NCBI RefSeq assembly: GCF_014203695.1
Contig: NZ_JACHJO010000010.1
Span: forward strand, 97,745-161,744
Direction of reading: 5' to 3'
Source of the DNA: Nocardiopsis algeriensis
GTDB taxonomy: Bacteria > Actinomycetota > Actinomycetes > Streptosporangiales > Streptosporangiaceae
Length of the DNA: 64,000 nucleotides
The translations under genes and the position numbers were made by a program. Below the pieces are notes generated by a model. The model was not told the origin of the DNA and made no database searches. It saw only the letters and a list, made by a program, of their open reading frames with translations. Numbering within the stretch: the stretch's first letter is position 1; every line of letters begins with the position of its first letter. Of the stretch, positions 24,890 through 34,588 are shown one piece after another.

Positions 24890-26110
24890 ATGCACCCGCG
24901 ACGAGCCCTCACCGCACGAGGTATCTGCATGCTGGCCCTGGGAGCGGCCGCGCTCACCTTCGGGTCTCTCGTGGGCCAGCGCGAGCTCGTGGGCCTGGGT
25001 GTGCTGCTGGTCGCGCTCCCCGCGCTGTCGGCCCTGTCCCTGTCCGGCTCGATCGGCCGGATCACGCACCACCGCTCCCTCTCCCCCGAGCGCGTCCCGG
25101 CCGGGCACGACGCACGGGTCGGCGTACGGATCGGCAACATGTCGGCGACCTGGCCGGTGTCCTCGGTGTCGGTCCAGGACACCCTGCCCACCCTGCTGGG
25201 CCACGAGCCGCGCTACGGCATCGGCTTCCTGAGACCGGGCGCCACGCGCGACGTCAGCTACCTGGTGCGTCCGGCGGTGCGCGGCGTCTACCCGATCGGT
25301 CCCCTGTGGGTCTCGGTGAGCGACCCGCTGGGCTGTGTCCGGGTCAGCCGCCTGCTGGGCGCACCGGCTCCCCTGCTGGTCACCCCCGTCGCCCTGCCGC
25401 TGACCCGGGCGGGGACCTCCGACAGCCCCCGGGGCGAGGAACCGCCCCGGCGGCCGGTGGGCGGGATCGGTGAGCAGGACCCGATTCCCCGCGAGTACCG
25501 CCACGGCGACGAGATGCGCCGGGTGCACTGGCGCTCCACGGCCAGGCACGGCGAACTGATGGTGCGCCGGGAGGAGCAGGACCGGCGCGACCTCGGTGCC
25601 GTCCTGCTGGACACCCGCGCCTCGGCCCACCGCGGCCGCGGGGCCGACCACTCCCTGGAGACCGCGGTGGCGGTGGCCGCCTCCGTCGCGGTGCACCTGC
25701 TCGGCAGCAGCCACGAACTGCACCTGCACACCGACCGCGCGCGGATGGACGCCTCCGGCACCGACGCGGTCCTGGACGACCTCGCCCTCCTCACGCCCTC
25801 CGGCGGTACCAGCCTGCTGCCGGGGATCGCCGGGCTCCGCGCCGCCCCCGGAAGCCCCGCACTGACGGTGGCCGTCCTGGGGGCGCTGAGCGCGGAGGAG
25901 GCGACCGAGCTGGCTCGCACGGGCCGCGGCCGCCGCCTGGCGCTTCTGTGTTCCGAGGCCGCCTGGGCCGCCCCCGGTGCCTTGGCGGGCGCCGCCGACA
26001 TCCTGTCCTCCGGCGGGTGGCAGGTCGCCGCTCTGGCCTCGCCCACCGAACTGCCCCCGCTGTGGCACGGCGCCGTCCTGTCACACTCTTTCGGGAAGGG
26101 TCCGCGTTGA
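24890..26110 (+). CDS. DUF58 domain protein
   Basis: The 406-residue protein has two N-terminal hydrophobic segments (about residues 11-55). A beta-rich region and the DUF58 core follow, with the signature EYRHGDEMRRVHWRSTARHG near the middle. A von Willebrand A-like C-terminal half comes last. The ATG has GAGGAAAGGG upstream and gives a sensible N-terminus; the frame is open upstream inside moxR. DUF58 proteins are membrane-linked partners of MoxR with no settled biochemical role. The last codons overlap the TTG of the next gene. Confidence 0.9.
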   Translation: MHPRRALTARGICMLALGAAALTFGSLVGQRELVGLGVLLVALPALSALSLSGSIGRITHHRSLSPERVPAGHDARVGVRIGNMSATWPVSSVSVQDTLPTLLGHEPRYGIGFLRPGATRDVSYLVRPAVRGVYPIGPLWVSVSDPLGCVRVSRLLGAPAPLLVTPVALPLTRAGTSDSPRGEEPPRRPVGGIGEQDPIPREYRHGDEMRRVHWRSTARHGELMVRREEQDRRDLGAVLLDTRASAHRGRGADHSLETAVAVAASVAVHLLGSSHELHLHTDRARMDASGTDAVLDDLALLTPSGGTSLLPGIAGLRAAPGSPALTVAVLGALSAEEATELARTGRGRRLALLCSEAAWAAPGALAGAADILSSGGWQVAALASPTELPPLWHGAVLSHSFGKGPR

Positions 26111-28470
26111 GAGCCCTGATGCCCCTGTCCACCCTGGTCTGCCTGCTGTCGGCGCTGCCGCTGCTCTCCGCCCTGGTGCACGGCGGCGGGTGGTGGTTCC
26201 CCGCGGCGGTCCTGATGTGCGCGGCCGCCGCGGTGTCCGCGCTGTACCGGCTCGTCGGCCGGAGTTCGCTGCCGGTGCCGTTCCTGCAGCTACTGGCGGT
26301 CACCCTCCTGATGGCCCCCCTGTTCGCCTCCCACGTGGCCCCGCTGGGCCTCCTGCCCTCGGGCGCGGTGCTGGAGCACGTGGCCGAGCTCCTCTTCCAG
26401 GGGGCGGTGACCATCGACCGCGGCCTTCCCCCGGTGCCGGCCACCGCGGGGGTGAAGCTGCTCATCGCGCTGCTCTTCACCCTCTTCCTCCTCTCCTCGG
26501 ACTTCCTCGCCGTGACCGCGCGCTGCCCCGGCATGGTCGGCGGCCCCCTGCTGCTGCTGGCCGCGATCCCGCTGTTCGTGGGGGACGGCGGGCTGTCCTG
26601 GCTGCCCGTGGCGGTCTGCGTCCTGGGATTCCTCCAGCTGCTGGCGGTCGACATGTGGCTGCGCGGCCGCGAGTGGGGTATGCGTGTGCCCGACCGCGAG
26701 GGCGGGCGGTTCCTCGGAGCCGCCTACCGGGCCGGATGGGCCGGACTGGTGTCGGGCGCGGCGCTGCTCCTGGCGCTGGCGGTACCGCTCGCCGTGCCGT
26801 CGCTGCGCAGTGACGTGCTCCACTCGATGGGCCAGGGCACCTACACCGGTCGGAGCGAGGACGCCATCACGACCACACATCCGCTGGTGTCGATGCGCCG
26901 GGAGCTGATGTCCTCCCACGACCGCACGGTGCTGACCTACCGCACCGAGGCCGAGAACCCCGGCTACCTGCGGCGCCACGTGCTGAACGAGTTCGACGGC
27001 GAGAACTGGACCATGCTGCCGCTCGACGCCTCCGCCGACACCCGCGTCGCGGGAGAGCTGCCGCCTCCCGCCGGACAGGAACCGGCACCGGAGGGGCGGA
27101 CCGTGTCCACGAGGATCTCGCTGGACTCCGACACGCCGAGCACGGAGTTCCTTCCGCTGCCCTACTGGGCGCGCTCGGTGGAGATCTCGGGCGAGTGGTA
27201 CGTGGATCCCCAGAGTCTGATGGTGTTCACCACCGAGGCACCTCCGACGGGTCTCAGCTTCACGGTGGAGGCGCTGGATCCCAGGGTCTCCGCGGAGGAC
27301 CTGGCCGGGTCCGGCGCGCCCCGGGCGCTGCGGGGCGACCACCTGTCGCTGCCCGGCGGCCTGGACCCGCAGGTACGGACCCTCACCGACGCCGTGACCG
27401 CGAACGCCGACTCGGACTACGCGCGCGCCCTCGCCCTCCAGAAGTTCTTCACCTCCGGGGAGTTCTCCTACAGCCTGGCGCCTCCGGCCGTGCCCCAGGG
27501 CAGCGACCCGCTCCTGCATTTCCTGACCGTCGACAAGGTGGGCTACTGCCAGCAGTTCGCCGGGGCGATGGCGGTGATGGCCCGCCAGGCCGGCATCCCC
27601 GCCCGGGTCGCGGTGGGCTACACGGCGGGCGAGCGCCTCAACGACGGGAGCTGGAAGGTCACGACCGGGGACGCGCACGCCTGGCCGGAGCTGTACTTCG
27701 AGGGCGCGGGGTGGGTGCGTTTCGAGCCGACGCCGGCCGGCTCCTCCGGCCAGGGTTCGGCCTCCGCACCGGAGTACACGGCCGACGGCCGGGCCCCGGA
27801 GGTGCCCGACGAACCCGGGGAGGAGGCGAGCGGCTCCCCCGGTGAACCGTCCCCGGAGGAATCGGGGCGGGAGAGTCCGCCGGAGGAGGACCGGCCGAGC
27901 TCGCCCTCCCAGGAGAGCGAGCGGCCCGAGGAGGAACCGACGGATCCGGCGGCCGCCTCCGATGCGGACACAGGCCCCGGCACAGGGGCGGGGATGCCGC
28001 GGTGGCTGCCGGTGTCAGGCGCTCTGGCCGCGGTGCTCCTGCTCGCGGCGGCACCCGCGCTGGTGCGCGCGGCACTGCGCCGGTCCCGGACCGCGGCGCT
28101 GCCGGGGCCGGCGGGGACGGGGGCGCACACCGCCTGGCGGGAACTGCACGACACCTGCCTGGACCTGGGGATCCTCTGGAGCGCGGCGGAGAGCCCGCGG
28201 GCGGTGGCCGAGCGGCTGGTGCAGGTCCGGGACCCGAAGGGCGCACCGCTGCCCGAGGAGGCCCGGGAGGCGCTGCGGCGGCTGGCCGCCGCGGAGGAGG
28301 AGGCGCGCTACGCGCCCGCCGCTCCCGGGGGCGAAGGGCTGCGCGCGGACCTGTGCACGGCGGTGGCCGCCCTGGAGGCCGCATCCCCCGCCGGGGTGAG
28401 GCTGCGGGCCCGGCTGCTGCCGCGGTCCCTTCTCGTCCGCCGCCCGGGCGCGGTACCGAGCCCGGCCTGA
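26107..28470 (+). CDS. TgpA-like membrane transglutaminase (DUF3488)
   Basis: The 787-residue protein has six or more N-terminal transmembrane helices (to about residue 230). A large extracytoplasmic transglutaminase-like domain contains catalytic Cys481 (VGYCQQFAG) and His524 (DAHAWPELYF). A Pro/Glu/Ser-rich acidic linker, another transmembrane helix (LAAVLLLAAAPALVRAAL) and a cytoplasmic DUF4129-like tail follow. The start is probably the TTG at 26107, overlapping the DUF58 stop as TTGA with AAGGG upstream; an ATG at 26119 is possible. The MoxR-DUF58-transglutaminase triad is widespread, and the substrate is unknown. Confidence 0.9.
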   Translation: MRALMPLSTLVCLLSALPLLSALVHGGGWWFPAAVLMCAAAAVSALYRLVGRSSLPVPFLQLLAVTLLMAPLFASHVAPLGLLPSGAVLEHVAELLFQGAVTIDRGLPPVPATAGVKLLIALLFTLFLLSSDFLAVTARCPGMVGGPLLLLAAIPLFVGDGGLSWLPVAVCVLGFLQLLAVDMWLRGREWGMRVPDREGGRFLGAAYRAGWAGLVSGAALLLALAVPLAVPSLRSDVLHSMGQGTYTGRSEDAITTTHPLVSMRRELMSSHDRTVLTYRTEAENPGYLRRHVLNEFDGENWTMLPLDASADTRVAGELPPPAGQEPAPEGRTVSTRISLDSDTPSTEFLPLPYWARSVEISGEWYVDPQSLMVFTTEAPPTGLSFTVEALDPRVSAEDLAGSGAPRALRGDHLSLPGGLDPQVRTLTDAVTANADSDYARALALQKFFTSGEFSYSLAPPAVPQGSDPLLHFLTVDKVGYCQQFAGAMAVMARQAGIPARVAVGYTAGERLNDGSWKVTTGDAHAWPELYFEGAGWVRFEPTPAGSSGQGSASAPEYTADGRAPEVPDEPGEEASGSPGEPSPEESGRESPPEEDRPSSPSQESERPEEEPTDPAAASDADTGPGTGAGMPRWLPVSGALAAVLLLAAAPALVRAALRRSRTAALPGPAGTGAHTAWRELHDTCLDLGILWSAAESPRAVAERLVQVRDPKGAPLPEEAREALRRLAAAEEEARYAPAAPGGEGLRADLCTAVAALEAASPAGVRLRARLLPRSLLVRRPGAVPSPA

Positions 28471-28477
28471 GAGGTGC

Positions 28478-28506
28478 CGGCCCCGCCGCCCGGGCACGCG
28501 GGGCCG
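28478..28506 (+). terminator. Terminator after the moxR operon
   Basis: CGGCCCCG (28478-28485) and CGGGGCCG (28499-28506) form a perfect 8-bp stem with a 13-nt loop just after the transglutaminase stop. The stem sequence is the same as that after ftsZ. Confidence 0.55.
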
Positions 28507-28619
28507 TCTGCGGGTGCGGGGCAGCCGCCGGCGCCGGACAGGGGGCACCGCGTCCGGGAGCGGTACCCGCCGGGCACCTCTGGGGCGGCGGTCTCCGGGG
28601 CAGCACCCCCGACACGACT

Positions 28620-28650
28620 GCGGGGCCCGCACAGATGTGCGTGGCCCCGC
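28620..28650 (-). terminator. Terminator after the DUF3040 gene
   Basis: GCGGGGCC-CGCAC and GTGCG-GGCCCCGC form a 13-bp stem with one bulged base and an AGAT loop, about 45 nt past the stop on the minus strand. Confidence 0.6.
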
Positions 28651-28695
28651 GATGTCATGGCCGAGCGCCCGGTGCGGACGCCGTCGGAGACGGTG

Positions 28696-29094
28696 CTACT
28701 CCTCGCCCTCCTGGCGTCGGCGCCACCGCTCCTCGAAACGGTTCATCATGCCCGGGCGTCCGCCGTCCCTGCGTTTGGGACGGGGTTCGGCGATCACCAC
28801 CTCGGGCCCCCCGGAGGCCCTGCGCCACGAGGCGGCACCCCACAGGAAGCAGGCGAGCATGACCAGGAATCCGCTGACGCTGACGACGACCTGACCGACC
28901 ACGTTGCCGATCAGGAGCCCTGCCAGGAGCAGGACGACGCCGAGCACGAATCCGATTCCGGCCTTGACGATCCGGCGCTTGTGATGGACCACGGGGTTCG
29001 TCTGTCGAACGGTGTCGGCGAACTTCGGGTCCTCGGCATACAGCGCCCGCTCGATCTGGTCGAGCATACGCTGCTCGTGTTCAGAGAGCGGCAC
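28696..29094 (-). CDS. DUF3040 membrane protein
   Basis: The 132-residue protein starts MPLSEHEQRMLDQIERALYAEDPKFA, the DUF3040 hallmark. It has two transmembrane helices (about 44-66 and 70-90) and a basic C-terminal tail. Such proteins are common in actinobacteria and have no known function. The GTG start is preceded by GGGAGG. It is transcribed alone, with a candidate promoter at 29168-29197 and its own terminator. Confidence 0.9.
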   Translation of the reverse strand: MPLSEHEQRMLDQIERALYAEDPKFADTVRQTNPVVHHKRRIVKAGIGFVLGVVLLLAGLLIGNVVGQVVVSVSGFLVMLACFLWGAASWRRASGGPEVVIAEPRPKRRDGGRPGMMNRFEERWRRRQEGEE

Positions 29095-29167
29095 GGCGCC
29101 TCCCTACGGCAGTCCCCGGTTGGGGTGACGGGTACTGGTGATCGGTCTCTTGTTCAGTGATATGCCC

Positions 29168-29197
29168 AGAATACGTCGCACTAGCGCATGGTGGAAA
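29168..29197 (-). promoter_or_regulatory. Candidate promoter of the DUF3040 gene
   Basis: TTTCCA (29192-29197) and TATTCT (29168-29173) are 18 bp apart on the minus strand. The leader would be about 67 nt. Confidence 0.4.
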
Positions 29198-29336
29198 GAA
29201 AAGCTGCGTGCGTACCGGGCCCACTGAGGCCACGATACCCCCGCCCTGTCTCGGAAACACCGGCTTCCATGCCTCTCTGCCGTCCGACTCCGGTCCTACT
29301 GCTGTGAACGCTTCCCGAACCCGGAAAGTTGCGGCA

Positions 29337-30623
29337 TCATACGTCGCGTTCATCACGCTTTGCCAGTACTGCCGACTGTATCGCCCCGGGTCCGAATCGT
29401 TCCCTCACCCGGTCCATTACCCGTTCAACGTCCCGCCATCCGGAGTCCTCTTCCCCCAGGGCCATCTGGCGATGGACCCTGTCCGCGGGAAGGACCCCCT
29501 CCACGCGCACCCCGACCAGCCGCAGCGGTACCCCCACCAGCCCGGAAGCGGCGTAGAGCTCCCTGGCGACGGCGTTGATCTCACGTCCTACGTCCGTGGC
29601 ATCGGGCAGGGTTCGCGAACGCGTGACCGTCGAGAAGTCGCCGCGGCGGAGCTTGACGCTCACCGTGCGCCCCGCCTGCCCCGAGGCGCGCAAGCGGTGC
29701 CCCACCTTCTCCGAGAGCCTCAGCAGCTCCCTGCGCACCGTCTCGGGGTCGCTGACGTCCTCGTCGAAGGTCTCCTCCGTACCGATGCTCTTGTCGGCAC
29801 TCTCGGGCTCGACAGGACTCTCGTCGATCCCGCGGGCCAGTTCCGACAGGCGTGTGCCCGCCTTGTCACCGAGTTCGAGGCGCAGCAGGTCCGCGTCGTA
29901 GCGCGCCAGGGCGCCCACCGTGCGCAGCCCCATCCGGGCCAGGACGCGCTCGGTCTTGTCACCGACCCCCGGCAGCGCTCCCACCGGCAGGGGGTCCAGG
30001 AAGGCGCGGACGCTCGCGGTGGGTACCAGGAGCAGTCCGTCGGGCTTGCAGTGGGTGGAGCCGAGCTTGGCGGTGAAGCGGGTGGCCGCCACTCCCACGG
30101 AACAGGTCAGCCCCTGTTCCTGTCGGACCCGCTCGCGGATGCGCGCGGCGATCCGCACCGGGCCGCCCAGGCGGCGGCGGGCCCCCGACACGTCGAGGAA
30201 GGCCTCGTCGAGGGAGAGCGGCTGTACCAGCGGCGTCACCGACCGCAGGATCTCCATGACCGATTCCGAGACCCTGCGGTAGGCCGGCCCGTCGGGCGGG
30301 AACACCGCCGCGTCCGGGCACAGGCGCAGCGCCTGCGCCATGGGCATCGCGGAGTGGACGCCCTTGGCACGGGCGGCGTAGTTCGCCGCGGCGACGACGC
30401 TGCGCGGCCCGGTTCCGCCGATGACGACGGGGCGGCCCCGCGTCTCGGGATGGCGCAGCTGCTCCACACTGGCGAAGAACGCGTCCATGTCCAGGTGCAG
30501 GATGTCGCAGTCGGCGTCCGGCCCCGACCCGTCCGGCGGGAAGTCCGCGCCCAGCGGCACGATGCCCTCGGGCGAGACCATCCCCCGCAGCGCGGTCCCC
30601 CGCTCCAACTGACGTCGGCTCAT
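29337..30623 (-). CDS. dinB: DNA polymerase IV (Y family)
   Basis: The 428-residue translesion polymerase carries both catalytic carboxylate motifs, LHLDMDAFFASVEQ and LSLDEAFLDV. It also has VVAAANYAARAKGVHSAMPM, the GVAATRFTAKLGS thumb-proximal motif and GVGDKTERVLARMG (helix-hairpin-helix). A little-finger domain follows. It lacks an obvious C-terminal clamp-binding motif and ends ...LAKRDERDV. The N-terminus has about 35 extra residues before the first catalytic Asp. I saw no SOS box upstream; a -10-like TAGCCT six bases before the ATG suggests a leaderless mRNA. Confidence 0.93.
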   Translation of the reverse strand: MSRRQLERGTALRGMVSPEGIVPLGADFPPDGSGPDADCDILHLDMDAFFASVEQLRHPETRGRPVVIGGTGPRSVVAAANYAARAKGVHSAMPMAQALRLCPDAAVFPPDGPAYRRVSESVMEILRSVTPLVQPLSLDEAFLDVSGARRRLGGPVRIAARIRERVRQEQGLTCSVGVAATRFTAKLGSTHCKPDGLLLVPTASVRAFLDPLPVGALPGVGDKTERVLARMGLRTVGALARYDADLLRLELGDKAGTRLSELARGIDESPVEPESADKSIGTEETFDEDVSDPETVRRELLRLSEKVGHRLRASGQAGRTVSVKLRRGDFSTVTRSRTLPDATDVGREINAVARELYAASGLVGVPLRLVGVRVEGVLPADRVHRQMALGEEDSGWRDVERVMDRVRERFGPGAIQSAVLAKRDERDV

Positions 30624-30629
30624 GCACCC

Positions 30630-30635
30630 AGGCTA
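30630..30635 (-). promoter_or_regulatory. Candidate -10 element for leaderless dinB
   Basis: TAGCCT on the minus strand lies six bases before the dinB ATG (30621-30623), with no convincing -35. The surrounding 311-bp spacer (30624-30934) otherwise shows a 7-bp hairpin at 30705-30721 and no gene I can support. Confidence 0.3.
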
Positions 30636-30923
30636 GGCCGTGTCGTGTGGACGCTCTCACCGCATCGGCGAAGCCCGTCCTCCGGCGAACGGCCGGCCGG
30701 GAGGCTCCGCCCGAGGCGGAGGGCGCGGCTCGGCCCGGCCGGCCCCGCACACTCCTCCGACGCGCCGAGGGGGCGCCTGGTGACCGTGCGACCCGAGACG
30801 ATCCGAAAAACACGACCCAGGGGGAGCGCCCACCGGACACACCCCGGGCCGGACGCTTCCGCGGGCCGGGCAGAGGAAGCTTCCCGGTCACCGCCTCGGC
30901 ACGCGTCCTGCGGGCGTTGCGTC

Positions 30924-30944
30924 CCGCTCCCGGTTCAGGAGCGG
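30924..30944 (-). terminator. Hairpin overlapping the methyltransferase stop
   Basis: CCGCTCC and GGAGCGG form a 7-bp stem with a 7-nt loop that includes the stop codon (30935-30937) of the minus-strand gene. Confidence 0.35.
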
Positions 30945-31723
30945 TGGGCGAGGACGTGCAGCTGAGAGGCGATGCCCAGCAGCTCGGGGTGTTCGGCGGC
31001 GGCCCGCTCCAGCTCCACCAGATGGCGGCCCGCCTGGGCGTCGCCCTCCCAGACCTGGCCGGGGACCAGGTCGGTGAACACCCGCACCCCGCGGATCGAC
31101 GCGCCGGTCAGTCCCGAGCGCTCGACCAGTTCCAGAAGTCCGCTCCGGGTGAAGCGGCGCGGCATCGGGTCGGTCTCGCCCCAGCGCCCCCCGGCGTCGC
31201 CGAGCAGGGTGCGGGCATCGGTGAGGTGTCCGCCCAGGGCCCGGTGCAGGGCGCCGGCCACGGCGTTGGCGGCCAGCACGCTCACCGCGCCGCCGGGGCG
31301 GACGACGCCGACGACATCGCCCAGGGCGGCCGCCGGGTCGTCCACGTACTCCAGGACGTTGTGCACCAGGACCAGGTCGGTGCTGCCAGGAGCGAACAGC
31401 CCGGACAGGTCGCCGAGTTCCCCCTGCACACCGCGCACCCGGACGCCGCGTTCGGCGGCGCGGCGCTCCAGTGCGGCCAGAGAGTCGGGGCTCGGTTCGA
31501 CCACGGTCACGCGGTGACCCAGCTCGGCGAGCGGAACCGCGGCACCGCCGGTGCCGCCTCCCGCGTCGACGACGTCCAGGGGGCCGCCCCGCCCCAGCTT
31601 CTCCAGCAGGCCGGAGAGGGCGTCCCAGACGACCGCGGTCCGCGCCGTGTTGGCCGCCCGGGCGGGGCCGTCCGACCCTGCCCTGCCGGCACCGCCGGCT
31701 GCGGCGCTGGTCCTGTCAGTCAC
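30935..31723 (-). CDS. Class I SAM-dependent methyltransferase
   Basis: The 262-residue protein has a Rossmann methyltransferase fold. Motif I is VVDAGGGTGGAAVPLA, followed by VTVVEPSPDSLAALE, the GELGDLSGL acidic loop and LVLVHNVLEYVDDP (motif IV region). The substrate cannot be read from sequence; the C-terminal half resembles small-molecule or tRNA-type enzymes of the UbiE/Methyltransf_11 group. The GTG at 31723 has GGAGGGG at six bases; a GTG or ATG 18 bp further upstream is less well supported. It ends a unit downstream of nusB. Confidence 0.85.
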   Translation of the reverse strand: MTDRTSAAAGGAGRAGSDGPARAANTARTAVVWDALSGLLEKLGRGGPLDVVDAGGGTGGAAVPLAELGHRVTVVEPSPDSLAALERRAAERGVRVRGVQGELGDLSGLFAPGSTDLVLVHNVLEYVDDPAAALGDVVGVVRPGGAVSVLAANAVAGALHRALGGHLTDARTLLGDAGGRWGETDPMPRRFTRSGLLELVERSGLTGASIRGVRVFTDLVPGQVWEGDAQAGRHLVELERAAAEHPELLGIASQLHVLAHRS

Positions 31724-31754
31724 CTGCGTCCCCTCCATCACGTTGCCCGCGGGG

Positions 31755-32168
31755 TCAGAGCGCGAGCGTCGTCTTGTTCTCCATCAGCCTGGACAGGAGC
31801 CCGTTGACGAAGTTGGGAGATTCGTCGGTGGAGAGCTCCTTGGCCACCCCGACCGCCTCGGCGATCGCCACGGCGTCGGGGATGTCCTCCGCCCAGAGCA
31901 GCTCATAGGCCCCCATGCGCAGGATGTTGCGGTCCACGACCGGCATGCGCTCCAGGGTCCAGCCGATGGCGTACTCGTCCAGGAGCTCGTCGATGCGCGG
32001 GCGGCGCCCGTCGACGGAGCGGGCGAGGTTCTCGGTGAATTCGTTGATCGGCGGTTCGGGCTGGGCCCTGCGGCGCCTGATGACCTCCTCGACCGAGATA
32101 CCGCGCACCTCGGCCTCGTAGAGGACCTCGACCGCTCTGCGCCGCGCCTTGCGCCGTGCTCCGCTCAT
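31755..32168 (-). CDS. nusB: Transcription antitermination factor NusB
   Basis: The 137-residue all-helical protein begins [23 protein letters not shown]. It has LERMPVVDRNILRMGAYELLW and IAEAVGVAKELSTDESPNFVNGLL, all NusB signatures. NusB with NusE binds boxA RNA to prevent premature termination in rRNA operons. Its ATG shares one base with the efp stop (TGATG), so the two are translationally coupled. efp-nusB is a common actinobacterial pair. Confidence 0.96.
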   Translation of the reverse strand: MSGARRKARRRAVEVLYEAEVRGISVEEVIRRRRAQPEPPINEFTENLARSVDGRRPRIDELLDEYAIGWTLERMPVVDRNILRMGAYELLWAEDIPDAVAIAEAVGVAKELSTDESPNFVNGLLSRLMENKTTLAL

Positions 32169-32728
32169 CAGTTGACTCGGCCGAGGTAGTCGCCCGTGCG
32201 GGTGTCGACCTTGACGCGCTCGCCGGTGGAGATGAACAGGGGCACCTGGATGGTGGCGCCGGTCTGGACGGTGGCGGGCTTGGTCCCACCGGTGGAGCGG
32301 TCGCCCTGGACGCCCGGGTCGGTGTGGGTGATCTCCAGCTCGACCGCGGCGGGAAGCTCGATGTAGAGCGGGTTGCCCTCGTTGGTGGCCACCGTGACCT
32401 TGGTGTTCTCCAGGAGGAAGTCCTTGTCGTCGCCGACGACGGCCTCGGAGACCGGGATCTGGTCGTAGGTCTGGGTGTCCATGAAGATGTAGGACTCGCC
32501 GTCGTTGTACAGGTACTCCATGTCGCGGCGGTCGACGTTGGCGAACTCGACCTTGGTACCCGCGTTGAAGGTCTTGTCGACGATCTTTCCGGTGATGACG
32601 TTCTTCAGCTTGGTACGGACGAACGCGCCGCCCTTGCCCGGCTTGACGTGCTGGAACTCCAGGACGTTCCACAGAACGCCGTCCAGGCGCAGGGTCGAGC
32701 CGTTCTTGATGTCGTTCGTCGTGGCCAC
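32168..32728 (-). CDS. efp: Translation elongation factor P
   Basis: EF-P rescues ribosomes stalled at polyproline. The 186-residue protein has three beta-barrel domains: the KOW-like N-terminal domain with [14 protein letters not shown] (loop Lys32), then [16 protein letters not shown], and the C-terminal [20 protein letters not shown] and [10 protein letters not shown]. The GTG at 32728 ([10 protein letters not shown]) gives the normal N-terminus; the frame is open further upstream without homology. Several neighbours here are proline-rich (FtsI, FtsZ, transglutaminase), which fits a need for EF-P. Confidence 0.96.
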   Translation of the reverse strand: MATTNDIKNGSTLRLDGVLWNVLEFQHVKPGKGGAFVRTKLKNVITGKIVDKTFNAGTKVEFANVDRRDMEYLYNDGESYIFMDTQTYDQIPVSEAVVGDDKDFLLENTKVTVATNEGNPLYIELPAAVELEITHTDPGVQGDRSTGGTKPATVQTGATIQVPLFISTGERVKVDTRTGDYLGRVN

Positions 32729-32861
32729 TTCGGTCGTCTCTCCCAGGGGTCTGACACGGCGGTACCGGACGCCAGGGACCGGTCCGGATTCGGTGGGGCC
32801 GGGCCCGCGGGTGCACCGGAAGCCTTCTCGGATGCACCGGCGCGCAGGCCGCCAGGGTGCA

Positions 32862-32867
32862 AGTCTA
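32862..32867 (-). promoter_or_regulatory. Candidate -10 for efp-nusB
   Basis: TAGACT on the minus strand lies at the aroB stop and would start a leader of about 127 nt before efp. No good -35 is visible, so read-through from aroB is equally possible. Confidence 0.3.
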
Positions 32868-33965
32868 GTGGCTCCCCGGGCCCCGGGTGCCGTGTGTGAG
32901 CGCACGGTAGGCGTCGCCGAGCAGTTCCGGGGAGGGGCCGCTGAGGACGCCGGTCCTGCCCAGGCCCTCCAGGACGACGAAGCGCAGGGTGGTCCCGCGG
33001 GCCTTCTTGTCCACGCTCATGGCCGCGTGCAGCTCCGGCCAGGCCTCGGGGGCGTAGGAGACGGGAAGGCCGACCGAGGCGAGCAGGGAGCGGTGCCGCC
33101 CCACCAGGGCGTCGTCGATCCTGCCGTCGAGGCGGGCGAGCTCCGCGGCGAAGACCATGCCGATGGAGACGGCGTACCCGTGCCGGAAGGTGTAGTTCTC
33201 GGCCCGCTCGATGGCGTGGCCGAGGGTGTGTCCGTAGTTGAGGATCTCGCGGCGCCCGCTCTCCCGGAGGTCACCGGAGACCACGTCGGCCTTGACACGG
33301 ACGGCGCGCTCGATGAGCTCGCGGGTGTGCCTGCCCTCAGGGGCGGCGGCGCCCTCGGGGTCGTCCTCGACGAGGTCGCAGATGGCGGGGTCGGCGATGA
33401 AGCCGGCCTTGACGACCTCGGCGAGGCCGCCGATGTAGTCGGCGCGGGGCATGCCCGCCAGGGTGTCCAGGTCGCACAGGACACCGGCCGGGGGGTGGAA
33501 GGCACCGACGAGGTTCTTGCCCTCGGGGGTGTTGATGCCGGTCTTGCCGCCGACAGCGGCGTCGACCATGCCGAGCAGGGTGGTGGGGACCAGGACCGCG
33601 CGCACGCCGCGCAGCCAAGTGGCGGCGACGAACCCGGCCAGGTCGGTGGTGGCGCCTCCTCCGAGCCCGACCACGGCGTCGCTGCGGGTGAAGGCGAGCC
33701 GGCCCAGGCGCGACCACAGGTCGGTGGCCACAGCCGCGCTCTTGGCGGCCTCTCCGTCGGGCACGGGCATGGGGTGGACCCGGTGTCCGGCGGCCTCCAG
33801 GGCCTCGACGGCGGGGCGGGCGAGCCTCTCCAGGCCTTCGGGGTGGACGACCGCGACCTGGGCAGCCCCTTCGACGAGGGAGGGAAGTTCGGAGAGGATT
33901 CCACTGCCGATCACGACGTCGTAGCGGTCGGCGGGGCCTCCCACCCCGATGCGGGTGACGGTCAC
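32865..33965 (-). CDS. aroB: 3-dehydroquinate synthase
   Basis: AroB cyclises DAHP to 3-dehydroquinate, the second shikimate-pathway step, using NAD and zinc. The 366-residue protein shows [52 protein letters not shown] and the metal-binding histidines in [12 protein letters not shown]. The GTG start at 33965 overlaps the aroK stop by 4 bp. The frame remains open far upstream over aroK but without homology. Confidence 0.96.
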   Translation of the reverse strand: MTVTRIGVGGPADRYDVVIGSGILSELPSLVEGAAQVAVVHPEGLERLARPAVEALEAAGHRVHPMPVPDGEAAKSAAVATDLWSRLGRLAFTRSDAVVGLGGGATTDLAGFVAATWLRGVRAVLVPTTLLGMVDAAVGGKTGINTPEGKNLVGAFHPPAGVLCDLDTLAGMPRADYIGGLAEVVKAGFIADPAICDLVEDDPEGAAAPEGRHTRELIERAVRVKADVVSGDLRESGRREILNYGHTLGHAIERAENYTFRHGYAVSIGMVFAAELARLDGRIDDALVGRHRSLLASVGLPVSYAPEAWPELHAAMSVDKKARGTTLRFVVLEGLGRTGVLSGPSPELLGDAYRALTHGTRGPGSH

Positions 33966-34588
33966 GTGTCGGCCTTTCCGGAGTCGTCGGCGAGTTCGGG
34001 GAGGATCGCGTCGACGACCTCCTCGGGATGCATGCCGGTGGTGGGGACCGTGGTGTCCGCCAGGCGCTCGTAGACGGGAAGGCGCTCGTTCAGCAGCCGG
34101 CGCAGCTGGGTGCGGGGGTTGCCCAGCAGCAGCGGCCGCGCGGTGTCCATGCCCACGCGCCGGGCGGCCTCGGCGAACTCCACCTGGAGGTAGACCACGT
34201 GGTGCCCGGCGAGGTCGGCCTGGGTGTCCTCGTCCAGGACGGCTCCACCGCCGACGGCCACGACCCCCTCCCAGGAACGCAGCCCCTCGGCGACGACCTG
34301 GCGCTCGAGGGCGCGGAAGTGCGCCTCGCCGTCCTCCACGAAGATGTCGCCGATGGGTTTGCCCGCGCGCTTCTCGATCTCGGTGTCGGTGCACAGCAGG
34401 TCGACGCCCAGCCGCCTGGCCAGGGCCTCCCCCACCGTGGACTTGCCCGACCCCGGCGCACCGATGAGCACCGCGACCGCTCGTGCCGCGTCCGGCCTGT
34501 CCGGGGCGTGTTCTCCGGGCACCCGCTCTGCTGCTCGGTGTCCCGGCGCGCCACCCGCCGCGTTCTCGTCGGTCGACTGGGGAACCAC
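33962..34588 (-). CDS. aroK: Shikimate kinase
   Basis: AroK phosphorylates shikimate with ATP. The kinase fold begins [25 protein letters not shown] (P-loop at about residues 43-50). It contains [18 protein letters not shown] and [14 protein letters not shown]. The lid and adenine-binding sections ([17 protein letters not shown]) follow. The GTG at 34588 has AAGGAG at five bases. This start leaves a roughly 37-residue polar N-terminal extension before the kinase fold, which is unusual but well supported by the ribosome site. It is coupled to aroB by a 4-bp overlap. Confidence 0.93.
   Translation of the reverse strand: MVPQSTDENAAGGAPGHRAAERVPGEHAPDRPDAARAVAVLIGAPGSGKSTVGEALARRLGVDLLCTDTEIEKRAGKPIGDIFVEDGEAHFRALERQVVAEGLRSWEGVVAVGGGAVLDEDTQADLAGHHVVYLQVEFAEAARRVGMDTARPLLLGNPRTQLRRLLNERLPVYERLADTTVPTTGMHPEEVVDAILPELADDSGKADT

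Noticed and set aside
28471..28695. Small gene between the transglutaminase and DUF3040 genes
   Set aside because: Only two hairpins explain the stretch. Open frames there are short and lack ribosome sites.
30624..30934. SOS (LexA) box upstream of dinB
   Set aside because: I looked for a CGAACnnnnGTTCG-type palindrome and found none on either strand.
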